Assembly (NCBI GenBank): GCA_020137815.1
Contig: CM035352.1
Location: forward strand, 3,700,385 to 3,764,384
From: Hormiphora californensis
Lineage: Eukaryota > Ctenophora > Tentaculata > Cydippida > Pleurobrachiidae
Length of the DNA: 64,000 bases
Reading direction: 5' to 3'
A program made the translations under genes and the position numbers. Under the pieces are notes generated by a model. The model was given only the letters and a program-made list of their open reading frames with translations. It searched no databases and was not told where the DNA came from. Below are positions 1 through 11,757 of the stretch, in pieces; the first letter of the stretch is position 1, and each line of letters starts with the position of its first letter.

Positions 1-913
1 GAGAGATAGAGCTATTGGAAGATAGTCTCATACTAGAGCCTTCATCATAACGCTGGAGAGAAGATAGTAAGAGCGTTAGGGAGCTTCAATTCTCTTCTCT
101 CCACATCCCAGTCTTCGCTTGAGAAAGAGGGAGAGAGAGAGAGGAAGAGAGAGATGGGTAATTTGCGACTCTCCTTCTCCCTCTACCAATCGGAAGGCTC
201 CTAAGTCACGTGACAGCTCCATCGCTGTTAGCAGTCTCTGAGAGAGTTATCCCTAAGATGACCACTAGGAGATATAGCAGTTGTGCTGTGACAGAACACA
301 CATATCATGAGCATGTCAATACTTTGCTGTTGCGATTTATATCCAGCAGCTTTTTTTACTCTACCATGGCTCAGTTAGATGATATCTTATCATATACATT
401 TTTAGTCTTTTCTCCGCGAATAATATGTATGTGAGATCGATCTCAGTCGTGCACGACGTCGATCTCACTCAGGTATCAATGTGACCAAATTGATCATTGG
501 GTCACTAATCCTAAATCTGACATCATCTACATATTATTTATGGCCCCATATAATTCTCAAGCCGTGAATAAGTCTCATGGTGGCTTACAGGCTTGGGTCA
601 GCTGCCTCTTGGATAATTCAGGCTGTCACCACCTCATACATTCGATTCACGGCCATAAGTATAAATTCAGCCGCTAATAAATGTAAAATAATATATGGCC
701 ATAAATTCGAATAGTGTTTGCTACTCTTCAATTTGGACTTCGGTTCCTCACTTGTTAGGTTGATTTTGTATAGTCATTGTTTGACCTCTATTATATTGAA
801 CACGTTCCTATTTAGGTACAATTCAGCCCAGCCTTTTAGTTATTTAGTTCGTTTTACCATCCCTCCTATTAAAAACCCCTTCCATTCCCTATATAGGCAG
901 CAGCTGAGCTAGA
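1..913. other. Intergenic, no gene recognised
   Basis: I see no convincing coding exon here. The first 150 bases are GA-rich. Around 435-466 there is a short imperfect palindrome centred on TCGTGCACGA. The longest open frames are under 75 codons and carry no recognisable domain. The stretch just before 914 ends in a YAG followed by one base and an ATG, which is discussed with the next feature. Confidence 0.5.
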
Positions 914-956
914 ATGGCGGAGACACCGACGGAACACGATTATTCGGCATGGAAAG
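914..956 (+). CDS. Candidate alternative first coding exon of the myosin heavy chain gene
   Basis: A short exon begins with ATG GCG GAG (encoding MAETPTEHDYSAWK plus one base) and ends at AAAG|GTAAGTG, a near-consensus 5' splice site. The leftover single base G gives phase 1. The annotated myosin first exon at 5848 also ends AAAG|GT in phase 1, so either exon could join the common second exon at 6221, which starts GC AAC ATG. The ATG lies one base after GAGCTAG, an acceptor-like sequence. Linking this exon to myosin is inference from phase and position. It could instead belong to an unrelated gene whose other exons I cannot see. The open frame continues past the donor to 1432, but that part has no protein-like features and overlaps a transposon. 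Confidence 0.4.
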
Positions 957-1110
957 GTAAGTGTTACTTTCCAGCCTCCCCCGGCGCAACTAAGAATGAA
1001 ATTACCATGGTACCTTATACACAAAACCGTATTATATCAGAACCGTATACATCAACCCGGCCACTTCTCCTGTGTACCACATCCCCCAACTGCCAACACA
1101 TTCACCTCCT

Positions 1111-2137
1111 CTGGGGGTCTTTTCTGAACTTTCTTCTTAGGAAGATTCTTAACTTTCTTCTTTATAAGAAGGTTTCGCTAAGAACGTTTCCGAAAATACA
1201 GATAGGAGTAATATACAATCTTCTTAGCGATTTTGTTGTTTCTGAACCTATACTTAGGAAGAAAACTCACGCTCCAAATTGGTGTCATGTGACAGTACAC
1301 AACCAATGGGGTACTAAGATTCGAATGGCGATAACCAATAGCAATCGAGCAAACATAGGGTTTAAATTGAGGTGTGAATTAGCTGGTACACACAATATTT
1401 TGAATCTCTGTAGGGCGTGGGCCACAGCCTAATCATGTGCATTATGCAATTGGATATGGTTCCGGTGTCAACTCGTTCCCACCCATTTCCAACAGTTGAA
1501 AAAAATCTAAAGGAGATGGAATTTTGCATTTATTGCATTTTTTGGATGATAGAGGTGTTATAATTAGAGGTACAACATGTTAATTTTATGATTTCTTCCT
1601 TTTCATTTGCATATATTTATCGTCCTATGATGCTTTAGAGTCACAACAAGACCAATAATTTTCAATTTTTAAAATTATTACAAAAAATACCGACTACCAA
1701 CCGATTTAAATATAGCTCTATTGGATATCGCGTCAACATAAAATGGTTGTATGTTCATGTATGCTTGAGCAAATTCATCATTTTTATGATATTAGCTCTA
1801 AAAATGGCCCAAAATATATGTCTAACAGAGGAAGAATCTTCCTAAATCGGCTTAAGTAAGGTCCGGAGCTGTCCTAACTTTTCTTGCTACTTAGGAAGAA
1901 AAAAAGAGAGCTAAGAACATTCTTAGGCCGCTAAGAAAAAATTTTCAAGGACTCACGCAGTTTTAATTCAATTATAGGGGACTTAGGAAGATAATTTAGG
2001 AAAATTCTTAACGCTAAAAAAATCTTCCTAAGTGCCATGTTCGGAAACAACAATCTTCTTAACTCTCTAACTTTCTTCCTAAAACGCCCAAAAAGTTCCT
2101 AAGAATCTTCATAAACCTGTTCAGAAAAGACCCCCAG
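1111..2137. mobile_element. Non-autonomous DNA transposon with 19-bp terminal inverted repeats
   Basis: The ends are exact inverted copies: CTGGGGGTCTTTTCTGAAC at 1111-1129 and its reverse complement at 2119-2137. Inside each end are further related motifs (CTTAGGAAGA, TTCTTAACTTTCTTC) in opposite orientation. The interior is AT-rich and has no transposase. The element lies between the two candidate myosin first exons, so it is probably intronic. I could not settle the target-site duplication. Confidence 0.7.
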
Positions 2138-2586
2138 ATCCTCTCAGCAATGTGCGACCCTCTCAGCCCATCATTCTTACACCCAGTTTTTGATTGGTAT
2201 ATGTGTTCTTGAACGTGGTTGTTTTCTATCTCACTGTATCACTATTAGAGGTTACCCTACATGTTGCAGCTGTATGGTCTGTTGACAAATTACATGACGG
2301 AATTTGGAGAATATATGAGAATTAAAATCGAGTATTAGTGATTGGAAAAGAAATGGGGCCGTAAAGCGGTAGACAGAATAAAATAAGATGGCCTAATGTT
2401 ATAGACATTTAAGAAAACGAGATGGCCTGAAATTTAGAGTGGCATAAAATTAGAGTGAGTAAGTAACACTGCAGGGGTGCACCTAAAATGTGAGGTGGCA
2501 GCTACTAGGTCAGCTAAACAACTGCACTCCCCAACCATTTCTCTTGCAACTAGCCCACTTCTATGTTGAGCCTTGGGAGTTGCAGA

Positions 2587-2604
2587 CCCCCCCCCCCCCC
2601 CCCC
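2587..2604. repeat. Poly(C) run
   Basis: An uninterrupted run of 18 C. Similar G/C homopolymers recur in the window (about 25140, 31104, 31917, 54597, 60040, 60117, 62714), so this is a genome habit or an assembly weak point and not a one-off. Confidence 0.9.
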
Positions 2605-2808
2605 GTTGCAGAATGGATGCATCCATGTGGCGCCTGATCTTGCCCCACTTGACCCTGTCTCAACGCGACCCTTTTGAATAAAACAAGGACTCCCCATGCC
2701 CCTAGTTCTAGAATGTACATTAAAGCATTAAGATCAATTGATTGTTCAATTTTACCTTCTCCTTCCGGCTGGGTCAAGATGTGGGGTTGTATAATTGTCG
2801 GATTTAGA

Positions 2809-3330
2809 TACAGGGTGTTCATGTGGGATCTTTACAAGCGTTGGGCTTCACCCAGAAAAAAGTTGACAAAATTAGCTTATGAAACTTCATACTTGGACTA
2901 TTCTATACCCTCATACAAGGTTCCTGGTGTTTCCGTAGCTCTAATACCCCTGGAATTCCAAAGTTTCATGATGATTGGATGTGTGGTTTAGTCACAAAGT
3001 TCTAAATAATCTGGCTGGAAAGGCCCAAAAACAGCTCAAAAACGGCAAAAAATTGATATTTTAGAGTCTTTCCAGGCACTTTTTTCGAAATTCTGTGACC
3101 GAAAAAGACATCCAATCACCATGAAACTTTGGCATTGACATAGAAAATAGCCAAAAAACATTCTAGCACCAGCAAAAATGCCTTCTGATAGTTTTGATCC
3201 CAAAAACACACTTCCAGGGGTATTAGAGCTCCGGAAACACCAGGAATCTTGAATGAGGGTATAGAATAGTCCAAGTATGAAGTTTCACAAGCTAATTTTA
3301 TCAACTTTTTTCTTGGTGCACCACCCTGTA
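2809..3330. mobile_element. Foldback / MITE-like long inverted repeat
   Basis: Both ends read TACAGGGTG inward, and the two arms (about 2809-3030 and 3050-3330) are reverse complements over most of their length. Shared blocks include CATACTTGGACTATTCTATA and CCAAAGTTTCATG. The right arm carries about 60 extra bases near 3140-3205. The element would form a long hairpin. A tiny pair with the same kind of end (TACAGGGTC ... GACACCCTGTA) occurs at 52953-52985. No coding capacity is seen. Confidence 0.75.
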
Positions 3331-3419
3331 GATCCTCTCCTATCCTCTTAGTAAAACATTTCTTGAAATTGTGATAGTTTTTTGCAATTTGTTTCTGCCG
3401 TATAATGGTTTTGTGCACC

Positions 3420-3590
3420 GTCTTTGGTCTCTATCTCTCTCTCTCCCTCTCTATCTCTCCCTCTCTGTTTTTCTCTCCAGAACTGCATGGTGTTTTCGTT
3501 CTGTTAACCGAATTATCAGTTTTTCTCTCACTCCCTCTCTATCAACTGCAGTACCTCTCTCTCTCTCCCTCTCTCCCTCTGTGAAGCTAT
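3420..3590. repeat. CT-rich low-complexity tract
   Basis: Interrupted CTCTCTCC/CTATCTCT sequence with no exon recognised. It lies in the presumed upstream intron or promoter region of the myosin gene. Confidence 0.7.
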
Positions 3591-3825
3591 AGAAAGCAAG
3601 TGCTTCCTGTAAGCCACACACACGCATAGCTCTGTAGCGCTAATAGAATATAAAGTAACATACCACGAAACGGTTCTCCCTAGCTCCTATTGGTGGAATT
3701 GATATGTGAAGCGGCTGCCATTGGTCTATAGACATCATTCTATTACGAACTTTGTTTCCCTTCTAATACGCACCTCCCACCCCTCACTGCATTCACCGCA
3801 CACATTGCCCGTGCAGCCATGGTGT

Positions 3826-4048
3826 GTCTTTTAGTTGGTAGCCCTGTACAAAACATCGTTCAGCTGGCTGTTTTAGAATCACAACTTTTAGTTGGTGGCC
3901 CTCTACAAAACATCGCGTTCAGGGCTGTTTTAGAATCACAACTTTTAGTTAGTAGCCCTGTGGCCTGTACAAAACATCGTTCAGGGCTGTTTTAGAATCA
4001 CAACTTTTAGTTGGTAGCCCTGTACAAAACATCGTTCTTTTAGAATCA
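3826..4048. repeat. Tandem repeat, about 60-bp unit, four copies
   Basis: The unit contains TTTTAGTTGGTAGCCCTG, then TACAAAACATCGTTCAG and TGTTTTAGAATCACAA. It occurs four times with small indels. The remaining sequence to 5350 holds no supported gene. Around 4178-4330 there are sequences resembling pogo-type ends, but they do not pair cleanly. Confidence 0.8.
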
Positions 4049-5354
4049 TAAGTTAGACCAAGGGTTCCTTAAACACTACTAGAAGCTCTGTCTATTCATT
4101 TCTTTATCATAGTAACAATGCTGGTCCATCATTGTTGGACTATCTATTGTTTCCGCCTTTTTTTATTAAGTAGCACAGTCAATCCTCAGTTTACCATACC
4201 TCGATTAACTGGAACACCGGACTCGTCGAGAAAACTTTTTCTGTCCGGTAGATCGAGGTTTGATAGATCGAGGTTTGATTGTTACAGTTTATCCTCAATT
4301 TATCAGACCGGTATAACATTACTGAAGAGCAGTGAAATATCGTTTTTTTTAAATCTAGCCCACAATTCGTGTTCAATCGCCCCATTCGCTATAAATACTG
4401 CAAAACTTGTTGAACAACCCCTTACCCCAGTCCCCAAAAGTGCAAAACCAGCCCAACAGAAGACCTTCACTTGGGGTTTGCGTTTTTTCCCAAACAGCCA
4501 TGGCTCTATTCCCTGACGAGGTAGTATCTATCTTGTCTTTATCTTGTTCAAGAAAGGAGTTAGTATGGCCGCTTGAAAAACACAAATTCCAAGTGAGGGC
4601 TATTTTTATTGGTGTTTCCTTCATTATTCACTGACTATCATCTTCATTCTGTATTGCTCACAATCTTGAAGCACAACAAATCATAATCTTTTTTATCTTA
4701 AATAAACTCAGTAGCTGTCATAAATTCCAGTATGAGATCACTTTATCATCTTGAGTGGAGACTCAAACAGAGAGAAACACACAGCTTACTTTAGGAAATA
4801 ATAAAATACTATTGAGCTGAGTAGTAAGGTATGCAGTGCATTATATAGCTGCAGTTCCATCTCTTTCTGGCATATCGAGTTGACTTGGAATGAGAGAGAG
4901 GGTAAGATGGAAAATATGAGAGAGAGATTTTAAAGAGTGAGAGTGAGAGATGGAAAATATGAGGGAGAGATTTTAAAGAGAGAGATAGTTAGGTAGGATG
5001 CTTTCTGTCATCACTTCTGCTAGTTGCTGCTGCACAAGGAATCCTTACAACTTGTGGAAAGGTATGGCGAGAGAGAAATAGCTTCTTCTGTGCACTGGGC
5101 GCTTGCAAGGTCGGTATTCGAAAGGGTTGAAAAGTCCATCGGTCGGCTTCTTGAAAGGCACTTCCATGTACTATCACTATACCCCGACAAAGATAAAGGA
5201 GTGATATATAGGATATAATGGAGTGATATAGGAGATAAAGGAGATATAGGGAGTGCGTAGGGCGTTCCTGAAACTATAGGGGTAATATGGTGGTAATTGG
5301 ACTGAAACAAGTTCTACAGAATACAGTTAATCCAGACAACTGTCTAACTCTAAA

Positions 5355-5628
<274 letters not shown>

Positions 5629-5847
5629 AACGCTACCCAGAACTGTGTCTAAATCAGTTCATAGAGAGAGAGCCGGGCCGTGTCGACAGAATACAGAACC
5701 TATCAACAAACAGGTCTGCTGAGTGTGCGTGAGCAGCAGCAGTAGCAGACCCCCCTTTAAAACAGTCCAAAGTGCCCGGGTCACTTCTTAGAACTTCACT
5801 TTACCTTGTGCTGTTAACTCTTAGTCAGACCTGCACTTAATATCAGA

Positions 5848-8800
5848 ATGGCAGCTGTACCAGCTGCTCTCAAAAAAGGTAGGCCCGGGTTATTGTGAGC
5901 ATGGCCAATTATAAAGAGATACCATTCCTGATGTATATACCTGAGTTGCATGATCTTCGTTTCTCGTAATTTTCATTAGAATCACTGTTAGAATCTGATA
6001 CCATCCAGTCACCCCCACTAGAGCATTGAAACACTAGACGTCCCCAAACCTGCCCATTTCTTGTCAGACACTGACTGTACATCGCGCAACCTCGATGTAC
6101 AGTCAGACCCCAGACCCTGCTTTATCACCTCTTATTACAACTCCTTGACATACCCTGAATCAGCTGGTTCCCCTAACGTGTTTACACTGTTTCTATAGCG
6201 ACCACTTTAACGCTCTGCAGGCAACATGACCGCCACATGGGAAGAATCATGTAAGTACTTGTACGCCCCAAAGGCCCCCGCCGGGGGTGACTTTGCGGGA
6301 AAGAAGATGGCCTGGCTGCCTATCCCCGGAGACGATGGATTCGCCAAGATTGAGATCCTCAAGCAGGAAGGAGATGACTGCCAGATTAACCTCGTCGACA
6401 CCAACGAGGTTCGTGTAAATTAGTTGTTAGGGTAAAATAGTTGTTGTTAGGGTAACCATTTCAATTGTATTAATCAGATCTTTGATTTTATCATTTCTCG
6501 TAGATACATAATATGATGGTTCTATAGGTAGCTTGATTAAAAGATCCCATTTATCATGACAATATTTGTTTCCTACGTTTTGATCACCATCCCATCCTCC
6601 TCTCAGAAACGAACTGTCAACATCAATGATTGCCAGCCCATGAACCCCCCTAAATTCGAGATGTGTACCGACATGTCCCTCCTGTCTTACCTTAACGAGG
6701 GAGGTCTCCTCCATAACTTGAAGTCCCGATACCAGGCCAACTGTATCTATGTAAGTGATCTCTGAGTATACGGCCGAATTCTCATAGAACGCGAATTAAA
6801 ATGCGGCGTGAGCCACCAAAATTTATCTCTGAGAAAGTTTTTTAAAACGGATATAAACCTACTTGATACATTCTAACCCATCTCCTCCCCAGACCTACTC
6901 CGGACTTTTCTGTGTCGCTGTAAATCCCTACAAGAGGTTCCCCATTTACACCGACGTTGTCATCGATAGCTACCGAGGAAAGAAGAAGAGCGAGATGCCC
7001 CCTCACGTCTTCTCCATTGCCGATAACGCTTACAGTGAGATGTTGCAGAACCGAGAGAACCAGTCCATCCTGATTACTGGAGAGTCCGGTGCGGGAAAAA
7101 CCGAGAACACGAAGAAGGTCATCCAGTACTTTGCCTCCATTGGTGCCAACCCTGGCAAGGGAGGTGATGCCGCTGAGAAGAAGATGTCCGTCGAGGATCA
7201 AGTTGTCATGTGTAACCCCGTCCTTGAGGCGTACGGTAACGCCAAGACCGTGAGGAACGATAACTCCTCTCGATTCGGTAAATTCATCCGAGTCCATTTC
7301 GGACGAGACAGCAAGCTTGCCTCTGCTGATATTGAGTACTACCTGCTCGAGAAGGCTAGGTTGACCTACCAGAACCCTGAGGAGAGGAACTTCCATATCT
7401 TCTACCAGATCTTCAAGGGACTTCCCCAGGACTACCTGACCAGTGAGTATTATACCCCAGCCCCCCTCTCTGATCACAAACCATTATACAGGGGTGCCAA
7501 CCTCTATCATCCTCGCTTTGTACTATCCGATAATACCCTAGGTCCATAACATCTCATTTTGTTCACTAACCCCGATTCCCCTCTCCCCAGACACCCTTCT
7601 TATGGATCCTGATGCCAACAAATACAAGTTCCTGACCAACGGAGACGTCCAGGTGCCCAGCCAGGACGATGTTGAGCTGTGGAAGGAGAACGAGGAGGCC
7701 ATGGTCATCCTGAACTTCACCGACGAGGAGAAGGAATCCATCCTCAAGCTCATGTGTGGTTGTCTCCTCTTCGGAAACATTGACCTCAAGCAGAACAAGC
7801 GAGATGAAGGATGTGAGGTTGAGAACCCAGTGTTTATGGAGAAGGCCGCTGCCCTCTTCCAGATCCCTGCCGCTGACTTCATGAAGTGCCTCCTGAAGCC
7901 CAGGGTCAAGGTCGGAACTGAGATGGTCCAGAAGTCCCAGAACTCTGAGCAGGTACATAATTGCAAACATGTATGCTTAGAGATCACTAACATGACGTAT
8001 GTCATTCATTGAGAAGTGTGATGGAAAAGTAATGAAGCGTTGTTTTAACCCAATATTCTCCCCAGGTATACTTCGCCACCAAGGCTCTCTGTAAGTCCAT
8101 CTTCGAGCGAGTGTTCAAGTGGCTGATCGGAAAGTGTAACACCGCTCTGGATACCAAGAAACCCCGACAGAACTACTGTGGTGTGCTCGATATTGCAGGA
8201 TTCGAGATCTTCGATGTGAGTGTGTTGCCATGAGTTAAATAGATATCATGATAACATGATAAAATGTTAGAGATTATAGTGTAATATTTTCCTGACCCGA
8301 TCTTTCTCTCCCTTCAGTTCAACACCTTCGAGCAGCTGTGTATTAACTTGACTAACGAGAGGCTTCAGCAGTTCTTCAACCACCACATGTTCATCCTTGA
8401 ACAGGAAGAGTACAAGAAGGAAGGAATCGTCTGGAAGTTCATTGATTTCGGTCTCGATCTCGAGGCTTCCATTGAGCTGATGGAGAAGCCCATGGGAATC
8501 CTCCCCATGTTGGACGAGGAATGTATTATGCCCAAGGCCAGTGACAACTCCTACAAGGATAAGGTCATCCAGCAGCACAACAAGAAGCACCCCAAGTTCT
8601 CCGTGCCCAGCATGAAAGCCATCAAGGGTCTCGAGCATCCTCCCCACTTCAACATTCACCATTACGCTGGTGTCGTAGGATACAATGTCGGAGACTGGCT
8701 CACTAAGAACGCCGATCCCCTCAACGACAACGTCCTGGATCTCTTCCGAAAGTCTGCTATGCCCTTCATGGGAGGACTCTACGAGGACTGTACCCCTGCT

Positions 8801-11675
8801 GGACCCAAGGAGAGGAAGAAGACCTTCCAGACCATGGCTATGATGCACAAGAAGTCCCTGAACGAGTTGATGAGCATGTTGCACTCTACCAGCCCCAACT
8901 TCATCCGATGTCTGGTTCCTAACGAGACCAAGACCCCCGGAAAGGTCCTGGCCGAGCTTGTTCTTCACCAGCTGAGGTGCGTATATAATATATTTAAACT
9001 CCTGGTCAAACTCAGCTGTGGTAATCCATTACCATCCATCCTTTCACTTGAACTTGACATTCCAATATATTATCTCAGTACTATAATGTTCCCATTCCCT
9101 CAGGTGTAATGGTGTGTTGGAAGGAATCAGGATTGTCCGACAGGGATTCCCCAACAGGATCCCCTACGCCGACTTCAAGCAGCGATACCAGATCCTCGCC
9201 GCCTCCGCCATTCCTGCTGGATTCATTGAGGCCAAGGCTGCTACCGAGCTCATCATCGCTGCCCTTGGACTTACTGACGACGAGGCCAAGTTCGGTAACA
9301 CCAAGGTGTTCTTCAGGGCTGGAATCCTCGGAAGGCTCGAGGATCTTCGAGACGAGAAGATTACCGAGATCCTGACCGCCTTCCAGGCCCTCGCCAGGGG
9401 ATGGATCGCCAGGAAGATCTTCAGCAAGCTCATGGAGCAAAGGGTTGGCGTTGTTGTCCTCCAGAGGAACATCCGACAGCATTTCATCCTGAGGAACTGG
9501 CCCTGGTGGAAGCTCTTCACCAAGGTGAAGCCTCTCCTCTCCGTTGCCCGACAGGAGGAAGAGATCCGAGCCAAGGAAGAGGAAATGAAGAAGGCCATGG
9601 AGGAGGCCGAGGCCACTGCCAAGGCTAAGAAGGAGCTTGAGGAGAAGTTTGAGAAGCTCCAGAGTGAACGAAACTGAAATCCAGGCTGAGCTCGAGAAGG
9701 AGCGACAGGCTGCCATTGATGCTGAGGAGATGGTCTTCAAACTTGAGGGAAAACAGAAGGACCTTGAGGAGGAGAACAACGAGCTGATCGACAGGATTGA
9801 GGAAGAGGAGGAGAACAACTTCTCCGTCGCTGAAATGAAGCGAGCTGTTGAGGCTGAACTTATCAAGACTCAGGAGGAGGTAAAGGCCGCCGGAGAGAAA
9901 CTAAAGTCTGCCGGAGGAGACATCGCAGGCAAGGAACAGGAGCTTAAGGACAAGTGTGATGAGATTACCAAAAATCACGAGGAGATTAAGAAGTTGGAGG
10001 TCAAGAACAAGGATATTAGCAACAGGCTGAGCGAGACTGAGTCCCAGCTCCAGTCTAGCCAGGAGAAGGCCGCTAAACTCGACAAGGAGAGGAAGAGGGT
10101 CGAGGGTGAGCTCAACGACACAAGGAACGACCTCGAGAAGGAAAAGAGGGCTAAGGCTGAGCTGGACAAGAACCTCCGAAAGAAGGATGCTGAGCACAAG
10201 GATGTCTTGGGACAGCTTGATGACATGACCCGACAGAAGGGAGAGGCTGAGGACACCATCCGACGAAAGGAAGGTGAGATCTCTACCCTCCAGGCGACCG
10301 TTGAGGCTGAACAGAACAACGTCACCAAGGCCCAGAGGCAGATCAAGGATCTCGGCCAGAAGTACAAGGATCTCGAGGACGAGATGGACAATGAGAGGAA
10401 CGCCAAGAACAGGCTGGAGAAACTCCGAGCTGAACTCGAGGGACAGATTGCTGCCTACGAGGACCAGATTGAGGAGGCTGGTGGTGCCAACAACGCCGCC
10501 TCTGAGCTCTGCCGACGACGAGAAGACGAGATCGCCAAGCTGAGGAAAGAGAAGGAGGCTGTTGAGCTGGAGGCTCAGGAGCAGGCCGACTCTTCCAAGA
10601 GGAAGCTCAATGACGTCACCAACCAGCTTGAGGATGCCGAGGATATGCTGAGGAAGTACAAGGCCAAGGCCGAGAAGGAGAAGAAGGCCTTCGTTTCCGA
10701 GATGGCCGACCTCAACGAGCAGATCGACAACCTCGCCAAGGCCAAGGCCACCTCTGACAAGAACAGCCATGGTCTGGATGGTTCCCTTGCTGAGGCCAAC
10801 GCCAGGATTGCTGCCCTTGAGGCTTCTCTCCGAGAGTTGACCGACAAGTACAACAAGCTTGTCAAGGACAACAACGCCACCCTGTCCAGGCTCGAAGAGA
10901 CGGAGGCAAGGGAGGCCAATCTGTCCAAGCAGAAGAAGGTCCTCTCTGGCCAGATCGACGAGCTCAAGGCCCAGTTGGAGGATGAGTCTTCTGTAAGTTT
11001 GGGTTTTACTGGGGAGATAAAAAGAAGAGAGTGGGAGGGAAATAAAGAGAAAAGAGATGAATATAAGAGAGTGGGGAAAAGGTTGCTTTTTGTTATTAAG
11101 ATACTATTTACAATTTATAACCCCATTCCTTCATTCTACAGCAAAGGAACAGCTTGGCTAACCAGCTTCGAGGAGCCTCTGCCGACCTGCAGGCCGCTCG
11201 AGATGAGATCGAGATCGCCAACCAGGAGAAGAACGACCTCAAGAGGAACCTTGGAAACGCCCAGAGTGAAGCTGCCGGATGGAAGAGCCGACTCGAATCT
11301 GAGGCTCTCCCCAAGATTGATGGTATGTTGGTTTGTCAGTTTGTGCATTTGTGCATTTGTTATGATTCCTTTCCTGTAGAGCAGAATTTTACTGCAATTC
11401 TGCAACCTGCACTATTATAGTGCTACATTCTTTATCATCATGCTTATGTGGGTAGGAGCTACATTTTTCAGTTGTTAATAATATTGCCTAACACCCCCTG
11501 TCTTGCAGAGCTCGAGGCGGAAAAGAGGAAGCTTGCTGGACGAATCCAGGAGGCTGAGGACAGGGCTGATGAGGCTCTGAGCAAGTAAGTTGAGTTGTTG
11601 TGGTGACAGAATCCTTCGTCACCTGGCCGACCTAGCGGTTCCAGATGCAGAGGGAGAGAGAAAGAGAGAGAGAGA

Positions 11676-11757
<82 letters not shown>

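Noticed and set aside
914-1432. A 172-residue protein from the full open frame
   Set aside because: A strong donor follows codon 14, and the rest overlaps a transposon end and has no protein-like pattern.
4178-4330. Remnant pogo/Tigger terminal repeats
   Set aside because: CAGTCAATCCTCAGTTTACC and CAGTTTATCCTCAATTTATC look like pogo-type ends but are in the same orientation and do not pair, so no element can be defined.
9660-9680. Programmed +1 ribosomal frameshift in myosin (AAC TGA A at the break looks like a stop-dependent slip site)
   Set aside because: The other breaks (13160, 27938, 62213 and others) have no stop at the slip point and no common motif, and a filament protein needs no such control. 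Extra bases from assembly explain all of them.
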